Below the pieces are notes generated by a model that was not told where the DNA came from, did not search any database, and saw only the letters and a list, made by a program, of their open reading frames with translations. Shown here piece by piece: positions 1-10,188 of a DNA stretch of 64,000 nt. The DNA is taken from assembly GCA_964035575.1 (NCBI GenBank), contig OZ037894.1, positions 1,054,001 to 1,118,000 on the forward strand, read 5' to 3'. Position numbers and translations under genes: made by a program. Each line of letters starts with the position of its first letter. Positions within the stretch are counted from its first letter, which is position 1. This DNA is from Rhynchopus sp. YZ270_cl-10. Lineage: Eukaryota > Euglenozoa > Diplonemea > Diplonemida > Diplonemidae.

Positions 1-1484
1 ACATTACGTTTGGGCTGGGGCAGACGTCAGATATGAGCCTCATCGTGGTGTCGACTGCAGATTGGAAGCAAACGTTCTCTTACAATTTTGAAGCGAACTT
101 TCACATCACCTTCACACAAAGCAACCCTCCTGCGAAGAACAACTCACAGGGGCTGCCGGTGGAGCCCACACCCTTCACAGTTGTTGCCATACCGGGTGAG
201 TATGGGGTCACCACGAAAGGAGAGAACGCCTCGGACGTTGCCCACACGTTTGCGAACGGTGGATCCAGCTTTGTGACACAAGGAGTGTTCAGGAGTGGGT
301 ATGCACAGCAATGTGCCAGTGGTGTGACGGACACGCTTGTCTTCTGTGTGGGTGAAACCGAAAGCGACGTGTACTCCCTGACTGTGTACGACACAGCCCA
401 GCCTGCCTTCGTGGTGTTGGTGCACGATGCCCCAAGGTACTTCGATGTCGGTGCGGGCAGTGGTGGCATGGTCTTCACTGCATACCAGCCTGGGATGCTT
501 CTTGTTGTGGTGGGGACTGTGCTGTATGCCGTTGATGTATCGTCACTGGACGACCTGAAGATCACGCTGGTTGTTCACCTCAATGTTTCGCAGATTATGC
601 GTGTGAAGTGCAGTGAGCACATTGCAGTCCACGTAGTTGAGAGCGATGGTGTGCAGGAGAATGTTTATGTGTATCGCTTTGTAGGTTCAATTCTGAAGAA
701 TGTTGGGCACATCCCGATGAACGGCGAAAGGCCGTAATCTTGTCCATCGTGGGATATCAAAGGAGGTGTGTTTGTTGCTGTCTACCCGTCTGCGTCAGGG
801 GCTGATTCTGTTTATTATTATCGAGCAGCCATTGGCGACACTATCAACGACTCCACCAATCATAGCATATATATTATCAACACACACAACAACTACCGTG
901 TGAGCATTCTCACGGATGGGACAATTGCAGTGTCCGGCTGCTATAGCTCAATGTGTCCGGGATATTCTGTGAACCTATTGCATAGGAGTTCTGTCAAGCT
1001 TGTTTATTCGGAATGGAACACTTCACTTAGCGCCCAGCTCATGAAGATGGTGTCCGTGGAGGGCTATGTGTATATTACGTTAGGGGAGGAGCGTACTTCT
1101 GATACGATTCTGCACGTGTTGTCGACTGCAACTGACACGGAAGGTCAGATGCTCTGGAGGCAAACGGGCTCTTACTATTTTAAAGAGTTCGTGCAGATCA
1201 CCTTAACACAAAGCAACCCTTCCGCGAAGTGGCGCAACGTGATCATGCTCTCAGCCTCGCTAGTGTGCGTCTGCCTCCTCGCAGCAGCCCTTGCACTGCT
1301 CTTCCTGAAATGCTCCAAACAGAACGAAGACACCTACACAGCAACGAACACGGACTTTGTGGTCTCCTACGGTCTCAACCGTGGCAGCATGTGGTCATCG
1401 ATGCCCACAATAAGTCAATCAGTCACAGCGACACCTCCCTTGCCAGCTGACAGAAGCCAAGTCACCAGGGCTGAACATTGGTAG
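1..1484 (+). pseudogene. 5'-truncated, interrupted surface propeller gene (membrane-anchored type)
   Basis: The window opens inside this gene; the same sequence recurs at 8705-10188. The frame is open from base 3 and starts in the last blade of one propeller module, then runs into a second complete module (SQGLPVEPTPFTVV onward), so the gene is a head-to-tail fusion. A TAA at 735-737 stops the frame, and the same frame is open again at once to 1484, coding the usual second half, a membrane helix (ASLVCVCLLAAALALLFL), a KCSKQ stop-transfer and a tail ending in a family-like MPTISQS motif. The ORF beginning at 768 starts on GTG, and I see no plausible ATG for separate translation. I call it a pseudogene; read-through of the TAA is the alternative, because the downstream half has kept its frame and its membrane segment. 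A possible poly(A) signal AATAAA lies at 1575. Confidence 0.7.
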
Positions 1485-1592
1485 TGCCGTGCTATTCACA
1501 GAACTTGATAGGCGATTGAGCGTATCTAAAGAAAAAAATAGACAAAGAGAAAAACAAAGAGATGGTAAAGGGACAATAAAATACGGTATTCC

Positions 1593-1710
1593 TCTTGAGA
1601 GGAACTCGTGTTCTCAAATGGCTGCCTAGTTGCTCAAGGTTGCTCTTGCTACTTCTCCAGTCGGAAGGGTTTGTTGTGCTGTCAAAATGTCATTGCCTGC
1701 ATAGATGTCT
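1593..1710 (+). repeat. Dispersed 3'-spacer motif
   Basis: The core is ctyttgagaggaactcgtg followed by gttgctcaaggttg and an acttctccagtcggaaggg block. Versions recur at 10297-10414, 46086-46260, 46531-46610, 47030-47120, 48848-49030 and 49405-49570. It always lies on the + strand, mostly just downstream of a gene, so a shared 3' UTR or intergenic processing element is likely. A degenerate repeat family is the alternative. Confidence 0.55.
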
Positions 1711-1767
1711 GCATGAGGAGCAGTTTGCTTGCAACATGTTGTCTAATTATTCAAAACTTCAAAGATT

Positions 1768-2074
1768 TACTGGGGGGGGGGCGAATAAGAGATCAGGGGT
1801 GAATAAGAGATCAGGGCCGAATAAGAGATCAGGTTGAGATTTTTGGGGTATTTTTTTTTTTTTTTTTTGCATGCAACAGGGTTTTATCTTGAAAAAACAT
1901 TTTGAAATTTTACCCTGTCTACCCGGTCTGGCAAAAAAGTGGTCAAAAAAATATTTTTGCCTCCGGCGAAAATGTCTTGTTGCTTTTTTTTTCCCCAAAA
2001 AAAATTCCTATTTTTGGCTCGCCCGTTCGCCTAATAAGAGATGCCACATCTCTTATTCGCCCCCCCCCAGTAAA
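1768..2074. mobile_element. MITE-like hairpin element with GCGAATAAGAGAT ends
   Basis: Both ends read TTTACTGG, a run of 8-10 G, then CGAATAAGAGAT, in inverted orientation (left about 1768-1793, right about 2050-2074). Inside the left end the GAATAAGAGATCAGG unit is repeated three times. Inside the right end AATAAGAGAT and ATCTCTTATT face each other over five bases, a perfect hairpin. The middle is AT-rich with long T and A runs and has no coding potential. I could not define a target-site duplication. The same element sits at 10472-10778 because it lies within the 8,704-bp tandem unit. Confidence 0.65.
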
Positions 2075-2226
2075 GAAAAAAAAAAAAATAGCAGTTTTGT
2101 TGTTTTGTTGTCTTGCAACTCATGAACCACCCCCACACACCATACGACCACATCATTGCAACACAACAGGATATTCCCATTTGGCACATCTCCTTTTGGT
2201 AGAGCACCGAAAAGAAGAGTACGAAA

Positions 2227-5200
2227 ATGTTTTTGCGAACCTTGTGTTCGCTGTGGTGTGCGGTAGGGCTTGCCTCTGCAGGGGTGCCTTTTGGGACTGC
2301 GCCGTTCCGGAACGATGCGAAGTACTCTCTTGCGAATGCGTTTGACGGTGCGACGCACACGATGTACATCTCGCAGGAGTGGATCACGCCTGCACAGGTT
2401 GGGTACGACTTTGAAGGTGCGTGGCGGCGCTTTGTGTCGTACACGATTGTGTTTTCGAACGGTGCACACCTTGCGGGGCGGTCGCCTCAGCACTTCAACC
2501 TGCAGGGGTCTGCTGCGGAGGGGGTGTGGGTGGTGCTGGACACACAGCGCGACCAGACGAAGGCGGTGTGGGCGGCTGCGGGATACAAGAAGACGTACCC
2601 GATTGTGTCGCCGGGATACTACACGAAGTACCGTCTGGTGGTGGACGACGACAACGACGTGCGTCTCGGCATTGCCAGCCTCTCCATTGGCGAGCTCAGC
2701 TTCGCAGAGGCGCTTGGCCCCATCGGGACGCCTGCGTACACAGCAAGCTACCCACTGGAAAACGCGTTTGACAAAAACTTTGGGACAATGTATCTGTCGA
2801 AGATCGGGGCGACACCTGCAGAGATTGGCTACAACTACGGGCCGTCCTCGCCAAGGCTGCACAGAACATACACGATTGTGTACTCCAACGGCGGTGTGAA
2901 GACGCGTTCGCCAAAGACCTTCACGATGCAGGGGTACGCGAACAGCAGGTGGACGCCGCTGGACTACAGACACAGCCAGACCTCGGCGGTGTGGGACGCT
3001 GCGGGGAACAAGCAGACCTTTTCCATTTCGTTTCCGCAGTACTACGAGGCGTACAAGCTTGTGGTGACGGAGGACAACGACGCGCGGGCAGGGGTTGTGA
3101 TGCTTTCGGTTGGGGAGCTTCTGTTCGACTACACCCCGCCACCAACGAGCGCACCGCCGACACCAGCACCGCCGACATCCGTGCCGCCGACATCGGCGCC
3201 ACCGACGTCTGCACCGCCCACGTCGTCGCCACCGACTCCCGCACCGCCAACACCCGCACCACCAACATCGGCACCACCAACACCGTCGCCGCCGACACCT
3301 TCCCCGCCAACACCGTCGCCACCGACACCGGCACCGCCGACACCGTCGCCCTGCGAAGGACATGGCTGTGCGTACCTTGTCCTGCGCGCGGTGTGGGAGG
3401 CACTGTACGACGAGGCCTTGGGCGGTGCGCTCGCAGGCTGGGTTGGTGAGGACGTGTGTGTCTGGGAGGGTGTTGTGTGTGGGCCGAGGAACGACTTCGT
3501 GCTGCGGCTGCGGCTGGCGGATGTGCCGACACGGCACGCGGTGGTGCCGGACCTGACACTGCTGTGGCTGCTGGCAGAGGTGGACCTGCGGGGGACGGGT
3601 GTGACTGGGTTGGTGGGGCTGCCTGCGTCGGTGCTTGACGTCGACATCTCGTACACACAGATCAACGGCCCCTTCCCTGCTGCAGCGCTTGCTGCACGGC
3701 GCTACATCGGTGCACGCGGTGCAGGCATCACAGGCGAGCTCCCTGCCGCCTTCCTCCCCGGGATGAGAGAAATCGACGTCTCCTCGAACAGCCTCGAAGG
3801 CGTGCTGCCACCACTCCCCACAGGGCTTGTCAACCTCCTCGCCCAGGACAACAGCTTCAGCGGCCCGCTCCCCGCATGCGACAGCTGCCTCCGCCTCATC
3901 CTCAACCACAACCAGCTCAGCGGCACCCTGCGTGCATACCCAAACCTCCTGAAGGGGCACTTCCACTTCAACCTTCTGACTGGCGGTGTTGACCTCACCC
4001 TGGTGCCCAAGGCGACGTACATCGACCTGACGCAGAACCGTCTGACTGAGCCGCTGGAGAGTGAGAACTTGCAGAATCCGGCACTCAAGATTGCGGCCCT
4101 GAAGGTCGGGTACAACCAGATCTCTGGGCCGTTTCCGTTTGCGGTTGCGGGTGCGGGGACACGGGTGTTGGCGCTGCTGGTGGTGAACCGGAACATGCTG
4201 ACGGGGCGTATGCCGACGCGTGAGGAGGCGCGTGCGGTTGCGAATGTGGTTGTGCACGACAGGAACCCCTTCACGGATGCGCCCGAGACGTCGTCGCCAC
4301 CAACACCGTCGCCTCCGACACCATCGCCACCGACACCGTCCCCCCCGACACCGGCACCGCCAACACCAGTGCCGCCGACACCCGAGCAGCGTCTGCTGGC
4401 TGCTGCTGCAGACGGCGACGTGGCACCTCTGATTGCGTCGCTCGCAGCAGAGGAGGCACAGCGCGACGCAGACAGGTCGGGGACACACGTCGTCCCTGTG
4501 GATGGTGTTGTGCACGGCTGGCGTGGGATCGCGCAGGCCGTTGTGGCACCGTTCACAACAACGATGACAGTGCAGGTGACCGGAGAGAAGGAGAAGCTGC
4601 AGGTGCGCCTTGAGACGGAGAGTGGCAGCACGGTGCTGGCGTACACGTGGCGCACGGATGCGTGGCAGGAGGCGACTGTGGTGCTGCCGGACTCTGTGCG
4701 TGGTGGGGCGGTTGTGTACCTTGAGTACGACGGTGAGGTGGAGCACACTGTGCCTGTGTTGCGTGAGGAGTGGGCGTGCGAAGATGCGGGCACACCGTGC
4801 GACACGGCTCATGCTGCGAACGGGAACAGAAGTGCCTTGCTCGAGTGCACGTTTACTGCGCACGTTGCGTGCATGGTGAACGAGACTTCTGCAGACACAC
4901 ACGCAGGCACCGCCTTGGCCACGTACCTCGCAGCGCACGGCGCACACACGCTGGCCACAACCCTGCTTGCCACAGGGCCCGCAGACCTCCCCGTTGAGAC
5001 GCTGTCGGCGACGCTGCCCGCATCGACGTCGTCGTCACTGCGCATCTTCTACTACATCCCCGACACAAACGAGGCCTTTGAGCTGGCGCACACTGTGACA
5101 GCAACAGCAGGCGGCACTGTGACGGTGGAGTTTGAGCACCTCCCTGTGTACGAGGGCGTGCTTGTGGCGGACAGTGACGCTGCTGGGTTTGGTGGGATGT

Positions 5201-6831
5201 GGGTGCGTGCCGTCGACGTGATGGCTGTGCCGCCTGGCACAACTGGGAAGACTGTGTCGACTGTGGGACGCACGGCAACGGTGCAGGCAGGGTGGTTTCG
5301 CGAGTGGTGGGATGACTTCATCAACACGCCTGCGGAGTGGGGTGTGAGCGGCTGTGTGCACACACACGAGGACCGTCTGGGGAGTCTGCGCCGCTCGCCG
5401 ATTGTGGGGCTTCGCATCAGGTTCCGGATCTCCCCGTTTGGCCCTGTGCACCGTGTTGTGGCAGGGACGTACACGGACCAGAACGGGTGCTTTTCGATGG
5501 TGACACACCGTGGTGGGAAGGGCAAACGCTCGGACTTGACGATGTCCGTGGATGCGCACGTGACGACAAGCCTGCTCAACATCGACCAGCAGGAGACCGG
5601 CCTCAACTGGGGTGTCGGGCTGCCCCCGAACCTGGCCAGCGCGAGACGCGACTTTGCGCACGGCCGCTACTGGAACATGGGGACCCTGTACCTGGCTGGG
5701 GACGATGCGCCTGCCGGGGCGCAGATTGGGGAGCGGACGCAGCTTCTCCGCGATGACGTGTTCATCATGGAGGTGACGACACGTCTGCACACCTACCTCG
5801 TGCAGAGCCTGAACGACGCACAGGGTCTGCGCAATGGACGCCCGATCCGGATCCTTTGGCCGAACTACTACCGCCACGGGAAGAGGGACGTTGTGCTGCC
5901 GGGGAAGCTGTACATTGGGACCCGCCCGCTGAGCTACCGCCTGCTTGTGGAGATGCTGATGGAGATGTGGTTCATGGAGCACGTTGGGCGGGTGGGGTGG
6001 CTGTGGATCATCTGGCCGAAGGTGCAGGACGAGTGCCGCGAGACGCCGACGATTGCTCTGCAGCGCGGGTTTGCGAAGTACGCAGCACGCATGCTGATGC
6101 GCACTGTGTTTGGTGAGACAGTGCACCCTGCGGGCGAAGGCGGCGCACCTCTGCAGGTGGGGGGTGAGAACATGGCGGGGCTGGAGGACGAGCCGCTGTG
6201 TGCGCCCGCCACGCTGCCGACGCTGTGGGACGTGCAGCGCAATGCAAACGGTGTCGCCCACGCACTGCACCTTCTGACGGACCCACACTTCTACAGAAGA
6301 CAGTTCGTTGGGACGGCCGCAGCCACAGAGGCGGTTGCGACGGGCGCAGCCCTGCAGCCACAGTGCGAGTGGTACCCGAGTGTGTCGTTCAACGTGGTCC
6401 ACCTCATGCGGGTGTTCTTCCCTGGCCCTGGCTACTCTGGGGTGCTGGACTTTGAGGCCGACGTGCACACCTTCTACACTCGGTTCCAGGTTGTGCTTGG
6501 TGTCCCGCAGGGGTGGATGGACGACCGCAGGCGCTACCTCGACCCACGCGCCACACAGAACCCGTGGGAGGTGTGTGACCTGCTCCCCACACCGCCACCG
6601 ACACCAGTACCGACACGACGTGCCCCTCCTCCGCCGTCACCCCCGCCAACACCAGTCCCCACTGCACCGCCGACACCGCCGCCCACACCACAACCGATCC
6701 AGCTGGGATGCAACACACAAGATGGTGCCAAAAAGAACGGCGCCATATGGGACCGTCCACCCTGTGAAACGTGCATGTGCCGCGCACCTTTGGTAACCTG
6801 CACACAAAAGCCCGGCTGTGATCAGTGGTAG
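2227..6831 (+). CDS. Secreted multidomain LRR / discoidin-like protein, copy 1 (1534 aa)
   Basis: The start is the ATG giving a clear signal peptide (MFLRTLCSLWCAVGLASA). Order, by residue: two related repeats of about 140 aa (19-163 and 165-309; SYTIVFSN and TYTIVYSNGG strands ending in IGELSF/VGELLF) resembling F5/8-type C or discoidin folds; a PPTxxPPT linker (302-375); a plant-type LRR region (about 376-680) with a W..ED.C.WEGVVC cap and LxxNxLxGxLP repeats; a second PPTPSPPT linker (688-720); a long region (721-1450); a third Pro linker (about 1454-1490); and a Cys-rich VWC-like end (CETCMCRAPLVTC). There is no membrane helix after the signal, so it is probably secreted or matrix-bound. 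Residues 1038-1285 resemble the regulatory-domain plus HEYGH-peptidase arrangement known from bacterial proteins, but the metal ligands are absent. Family assignments are by eye. The four differences from copy 2 are all synonymous, so the protein is under constraint. Confidence 0.88.
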   Translation: MFLRTLCSLWCAVGLASAGVPFGTAPFRNDAKYSLANAFDGATHTMYISQEWITPAQVGYDFEGAWRRFVSYTIVFSNGAHLAGRSPQHFNLQGSAAEGVWVVLDTQRDQTKAVWAAAGYKKTYPIVSPGYYTKYRLVVDDDNDVRLGIASLSIGELSFAEALGPIGTPAYTASYPLENAFDKNFGTMYLSKIGATPAEIGYNYGPSSPRLHRTYTIVYSNGGVKTRSPKTFTMQGYANSRWTPLDYRHSQTSAVWDAAGNKQTFSISFPQYYEAYKLVVTEDNDARAGVVMLSVGELLFDYTPPPTSAPPTPAPPTSVPPTSAPPTSAPPTSSPPTPAPPTPAPPTSAPPTPSPPTPSPPTPSPPTPAPPTPSPCEGHGCAYLVLRAVWEALYDEALGGALAGWVGEDVCVWEGVVCGPRNDFVLRLRLADVPTRHAVVPDLTLLWLLAEVDLRGTGVTGLVGLPASVLDVDISYTQINGPFPAAALAARRYIGARGAGITGELPAAFLPGMREIDVSSNSLEGVLPPLPTGLVNLLAQDNSFSGPLPACDSCLRLILNHNQLSGTLRAYPNLLKGHFHFNLLTGGVDLTLVPKATYIDLTQNRLTEPLESENLQNPALKIAALKVGYNQISGPFPFAVAGAGTRVLALLVVNRNMLTGRMPTREEARAVANVVVHDRNPFTDAPETSSPPTPSPPTPSPPTPSPPTPAPPTPVPPTPEQRLLAAAADGDVAPLIASLAAEEAQRDADRSGTHVVPVDGVVHGWRGIAQAVVAPFTTTMTVQVTGEKEKLQVRLETESGSTVLAYTWRTDAWQEATVVLPDSVRGGAVVYLEYDGEVEHTVPVLREEWACEDAGTPCDTAHAANGNRSALLECTFTAHVACMVNETSADTHAGTALATYLAAHGAHTLATTLLATGPADLPVETLSATLPASTSSSLRIFYYIPDTNEAFELAHTVTATAGGTVTVEFEHLPVYEGVLVADSDAAGFGGMWVRAVDVMAVPPGTTGKTVSTVGRTATVQAGWFREWWDDFINTPAEWGVSGCVHTHEDRLGSLRRSPIVGLRIRFRISPFGPVHRVVAGTYTDQNGCFSMVTHRGGKGKRSDLTMSVDAHVTTSLLNIDQQETGLNWGVGLPPNLASARRDFAHGRYWNMGTLYLAGDDAPAGAQIGERTQLLRDDVFIMEVTTRLHTYLVQSLNDAQGLRNGRPIRILWPNYYRHGKRDVVLPGKLYIGTRPLSYRLLVEMLMEMWFMEHVGRVGWLWIIWPKVQDECRETPTIALQRGFAKYAARMLMRTVFGETVHPAGEGGAPLQVGGENMAGLEDEPLCAPATLPTLWDVQRNANGVAHALHLLTDPHFYRRQFVGTAAATEAVATGAALQPQCEWYPSVSFNVVHLMRVFFPGPGYSGVLDFEADVHTFYTRFQVVLGVPQGWMDDRRRYLDPRATQNPWEVCDLLPTPPPTPVPTRRAPPPPSPPPTPVPTAPPTPPPTPQPIQLGCNTQDGAKKNGAIWDRPPCETCMCRAPLVTCTQKPGCDQW

Positions 6832-7766
6832 TATGGAACACAGAGCACGGAGCAAAAAAGGTGACGGAATACACCTGGGTGGCGTGGGGATCTTCATTTA
6901 GATGTGTATGCACGTGGCATATATCTTTCAACTTTTCTTCATGTCACTTCACGAGAGCGATTTGTGTATTTCAAGTCACACATTATTCTTTCCACTATAA
7001 ACAGCCTGGTTGAAATAGAGAGAAAGATGAGAGAAAGGAGTTGATGCATGTTGCAGTGTCCTGTGAAGGTAGTGTGCGTGCATTCTTTTTTATTGTCAGG
7101 CTGTCCCCCTCCTCCCCCATAACCACAAGTCTCATATTTGTTCAAGACGACCAATCACTCTCCCGACACACTAGGAGCACGGACCCTTTGTTTCCAGACA
7201 CTCCCGTTTGGTCATGAAGGTTTTCCCCTCTGTTATTATTATTTTTCTGTCTTGTTGTTGTCTCTTTCTTTGTGTATTCAAAGAAAAAGAAGTGGCTAAG
7301 TGTGAACCAAGTCACGTTGCAACACAACACACAGCTCTCTTTTCCATGTCTGCAGATGAGGACTCTGCAATAGATATTGCAGAGTCTGGAATGTGCAGGT
7401 TTTCATTATCAAGGTGACTAAGTGTGTGAGGATACGTTCATCGCACCTGACATGCTGTCCATTTAGTTCGGTTATATTCCCCTTCATCCCTCATCCCCTT
7501 TACAGCATCCTCATGTGTCGGCACCAAACGTTTTGTGCTGTTGTTTTGTGCTTCTCACTGAGTCTCACAACACACCACACACACTCTCTGGGCAACTTTT
7601 CCCGCACTGAGGAATCACTCAATTTTCAATCCCACATTTTGAAACACACGTATTGAACATAGTTCCCTCTGTACCCCCTGCCTCCCTTTCCCAGTTTTCT
7701 CTGCCGCAATGCTCCCTGCTTACACCCTTCTCCCTCACTGCAACAACACAGCTTTATATTTTAACA
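6832..7766. other. Spacer between LRR gene and propeller gene; promoter-proximal block at 7570-7766
   Basis: This is homologous to 15536-16708 but shorter. It lacks about 52 bp near 7150 and a segment of about 180 bp near 7566, which includes the block starting cttatgttgtctaggg. From about 7570 it carries the conserved leader of the secreted-type genes: the pyrimidine tract cctgcctccctttcccag, a second tract ending caacaacacag, and ctttatattttaaca directly before the ATG at 7767. No other gene is seen. Confidence 0.6.
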
Positions 7767-10188
7767 ATGTTGAGACTGTTGTGCATTGTGACAGCTATGG
7801 TGCTGTCGCAGGGGCTGCCGGTGGAGCCTATACCTTTCACAGTTGTTGCCATACCGGGTGAGTATGGGAACACCACGGACCACTTTTACGAACAATGGAA
7901 CCAGCTTTGTGCCACAAGGGGTGTTCAGGAGTGGGTATGCACAGCAATGTGCCAGTGGTGTGACGGACACGCTTCTCTTCTGTGTGGGTGAAACCGAAAG
8001 CAACGTGTACTCCCTGACTGTGTACGACACAGCCCAGCCTGCCTTCGTGGTGTTGGTGCACGAAGCCCCAAGGTTCTTCGATGTCGGCAGTGCGGGCAGT
8101 GGTGGCGTGGTCTTCACTGCATACCAGCCTGGGATGCTTACTGTTGGGGTGGGGACTGTGCTGTATGCCGTTGATGTAACGTCACCGGAGGACCCGAAGA
8201 TCACGCTGGCTTATCCCCTCGATGTTACGCAGATTAAGGGTGGGAAGTGCAGTGGTGAGCACATTGCAGTCCACGTAGTTGAGCGTGATGGTGTGCAGGA
8301 GAATGTTTATGTGTATCGCTTTGTGGATTCTATTTTGATGAATGTTGGGGAAATCCCGATGAACAATGCAACGTCGTGGGATATCAAAGGAGGTGTGTTT
8401 GCTGCTGTCTACCCAACTAAGGCACAGTCTCATTTTTATGTAGCATCCATTGGCGATACTATCACCAACGTTGCTACCTATGCTGTGAGGAATAGCGAAA
8501 CATACGACTTCTACCTGTTGAGCCTTCTCGAGGATCGGATCATTGCAGTGCTCCAGTGCTCGCTGGGAGGGTGCTCTACGTTTGATGTGCGCCTGTTGGA
8601 TGCGCGTGATGGTCATTCACTTGCTTGGACTCAAATGTATTCGAATACGGATATGTCACGTTACGCCCGGACTGCAAATATGGTGATAGTGGAGGGTTAT
8701 CTGTACATTACGTTTGGGCTGGGGCAGACGTCAGATATGAGCCTCATCGTGGTGTCGACTGCAGATTGGAAGCAAACGTTCTCTTACAATTTTGAAGCGA
8801 ACTTTCACATCACCTTCACACAAAGCAACCCTCCTGCGAAGAACAACTCACAGGGGCTGCCGGTGGAGCCCACACCCTTCACAGTTGTTGCCATACCGGG
8901 TGAGTATGGGGTCACCACGAAAGGAGAGAACGCCTCGGACGTTGCCCACACGTTTGCGAACGGTGGATCCAGCTTTGTGACACAAGGAGTGTTCAGGAGT
9001 GGGTATGCACAGCAATGTGCCAGTGGTGTGACGGACACGCTTGTCTTCTGTGTGGGTGAAACCGAAAGCGACGTGTACTCCCTGACTGTGTACGACACAG
9101 CCCAGCCTGCCTTCGTGGTGTTGGTGCACGATGCCCCAAGGTACTTCGATGTCGGTGCGGGCAGTGGTGGCATGGTCTTCACTGCATACCAGCCTGGGAT
9201 GCTTCTTGTTGTGGTGGGGACTGTGCTGTATGCCGTTGATGTATCGTCACTGGACGACCTGAAGATCACGCTGGTTGTTCACCTCAATGTTTCGCAGATT
9301 ATGCGTGTGAAGTGCAGTGAGCACATTGCAGTCCACGTAGTTGAGAGCGATGGTGTGCAGGAGAATGTTTATGTGTATCGCTTTGTAGGTTCAATTCTGA
9401 AGAATGTTGGGCACATCCCGATGAACGGCGAAAGGCCGTAATCTTGTCCATCGTGGGATATCAAAGGAGGTGTGTTTGTTGCTGTCTACCCGTCTGCGTC
9501 AGGGGCTGATTCTGTTTATTATTATCGAGCAGCCATTGGCGACACTATCAACGACTCCACCAATCATAGCATATATATTATCAACACACACAACAACTAC
9601 CGTGTGAGCATTCTCACGGATGGGACAATTGCAGTGTCCGGCTGCTATAGCTCAATGTGTCCGGGATATTCTGTGAACCTATTGCATAGGAGTTCTGTCA
9701 AGCTTGTTTATTCGGAATGGAACACTTCACTTAGCGCCCAGCTCATGAAGATGGTGTCCGTGGAGGGCTATGTGTATATTACGTTAGGGGAGGAGCGTAC
9801 TTCTGATACGATTCTGCACGTGTTGTCGACTGCAACTGACACGGAAGGTCAGATGCTCTGGAGGCAAACGGGCTCTTACTATTTTAAAGAGTTCGTGCAG
9901 ATCACCTTAACACAAAGCAACCCTTCCGCGAAGTGGCGCAACGTGATCATGCTCTCAGCCTCGCTAGTGTGCGTCTGCCTCCTCGCAGCAGCCCTTGCAC
10001 TGCTCTTCCTGAAATGCTCCAAACAGAACGAAGACACCTACACAGCAACGAACACGGACTTTGTGGTCTCCTACGGTCTCAACCGTGGCAGCATGTGGTC
10101 ATCGATGCCCACAATAAGTCAATCAGTCACAGCGACACCTCCCTTGCCAGCTGACAGAAGCCAAGTCACCAGGGCTGAACATTGGTAG
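7767..10188 (+). pseudogene. Double-ectodomain surface propeller gene, frameshifted and with in-frame stop
   Basis: The ATG at 7767 gives the family signal peptide (MLRLLCIVTAMVLSQG) and the first residues of the propeller up to GEYGNTT. A deletion relative to other members near 7872-7885 then shifts the frame; the rest of module 1 and all of the N-terminal part of module 2 are read in another frame to a TAA at 9439-9441. The same frame continues after the TAA to 10188 with the membrane helix and cytoplasmic tail. Module 1 ends TFTQSNPPAKNN and runs directly into SQGLPVEPTPF of module 2 (near 8845), with tcacagg/tcgcagg microhomology at the joint, which points to unequal recombination between gene copies. 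With two disruptions it is probably dead. It is the full-length relative of the gene truncated at the window start. Confidence 0.75.

Larger units (their letters stand above)
1485..2226. other. Spacer with 3' motif, hairpin element and leader of the LRR gene
   Basis: This holds the probable 3' UTR (AATAAA at 1575), one copy of a spacer motif found downstream of several genes (about 1593-1710, see that entry), a TIR/hairpin element (1768-2074), and then a short A-rich stretch leading to the ATG at 2227. Just before that ATG a pyrimidine stretch followed by AG (ctccttttggtag) is a possible splice acceptor. No gene is seen. Confidence 0.6.

Noticed and set aside
2053-4947. 964-codon minus-strand frame opposite the LRR gene (and its copy at 10757-13651)
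   Set aside because: Arg/His/Cys-rich translation with no domains, directly antisense to a clear coding gene with GC-rich third positions; a shadow of codon bias.
7848-7870. Consensus-like 5' splice site GGTGAGTATGG in most family members
   Set aside because: It codes the conserved PGEYG in every member and the frame continues through it; no intron is needed.
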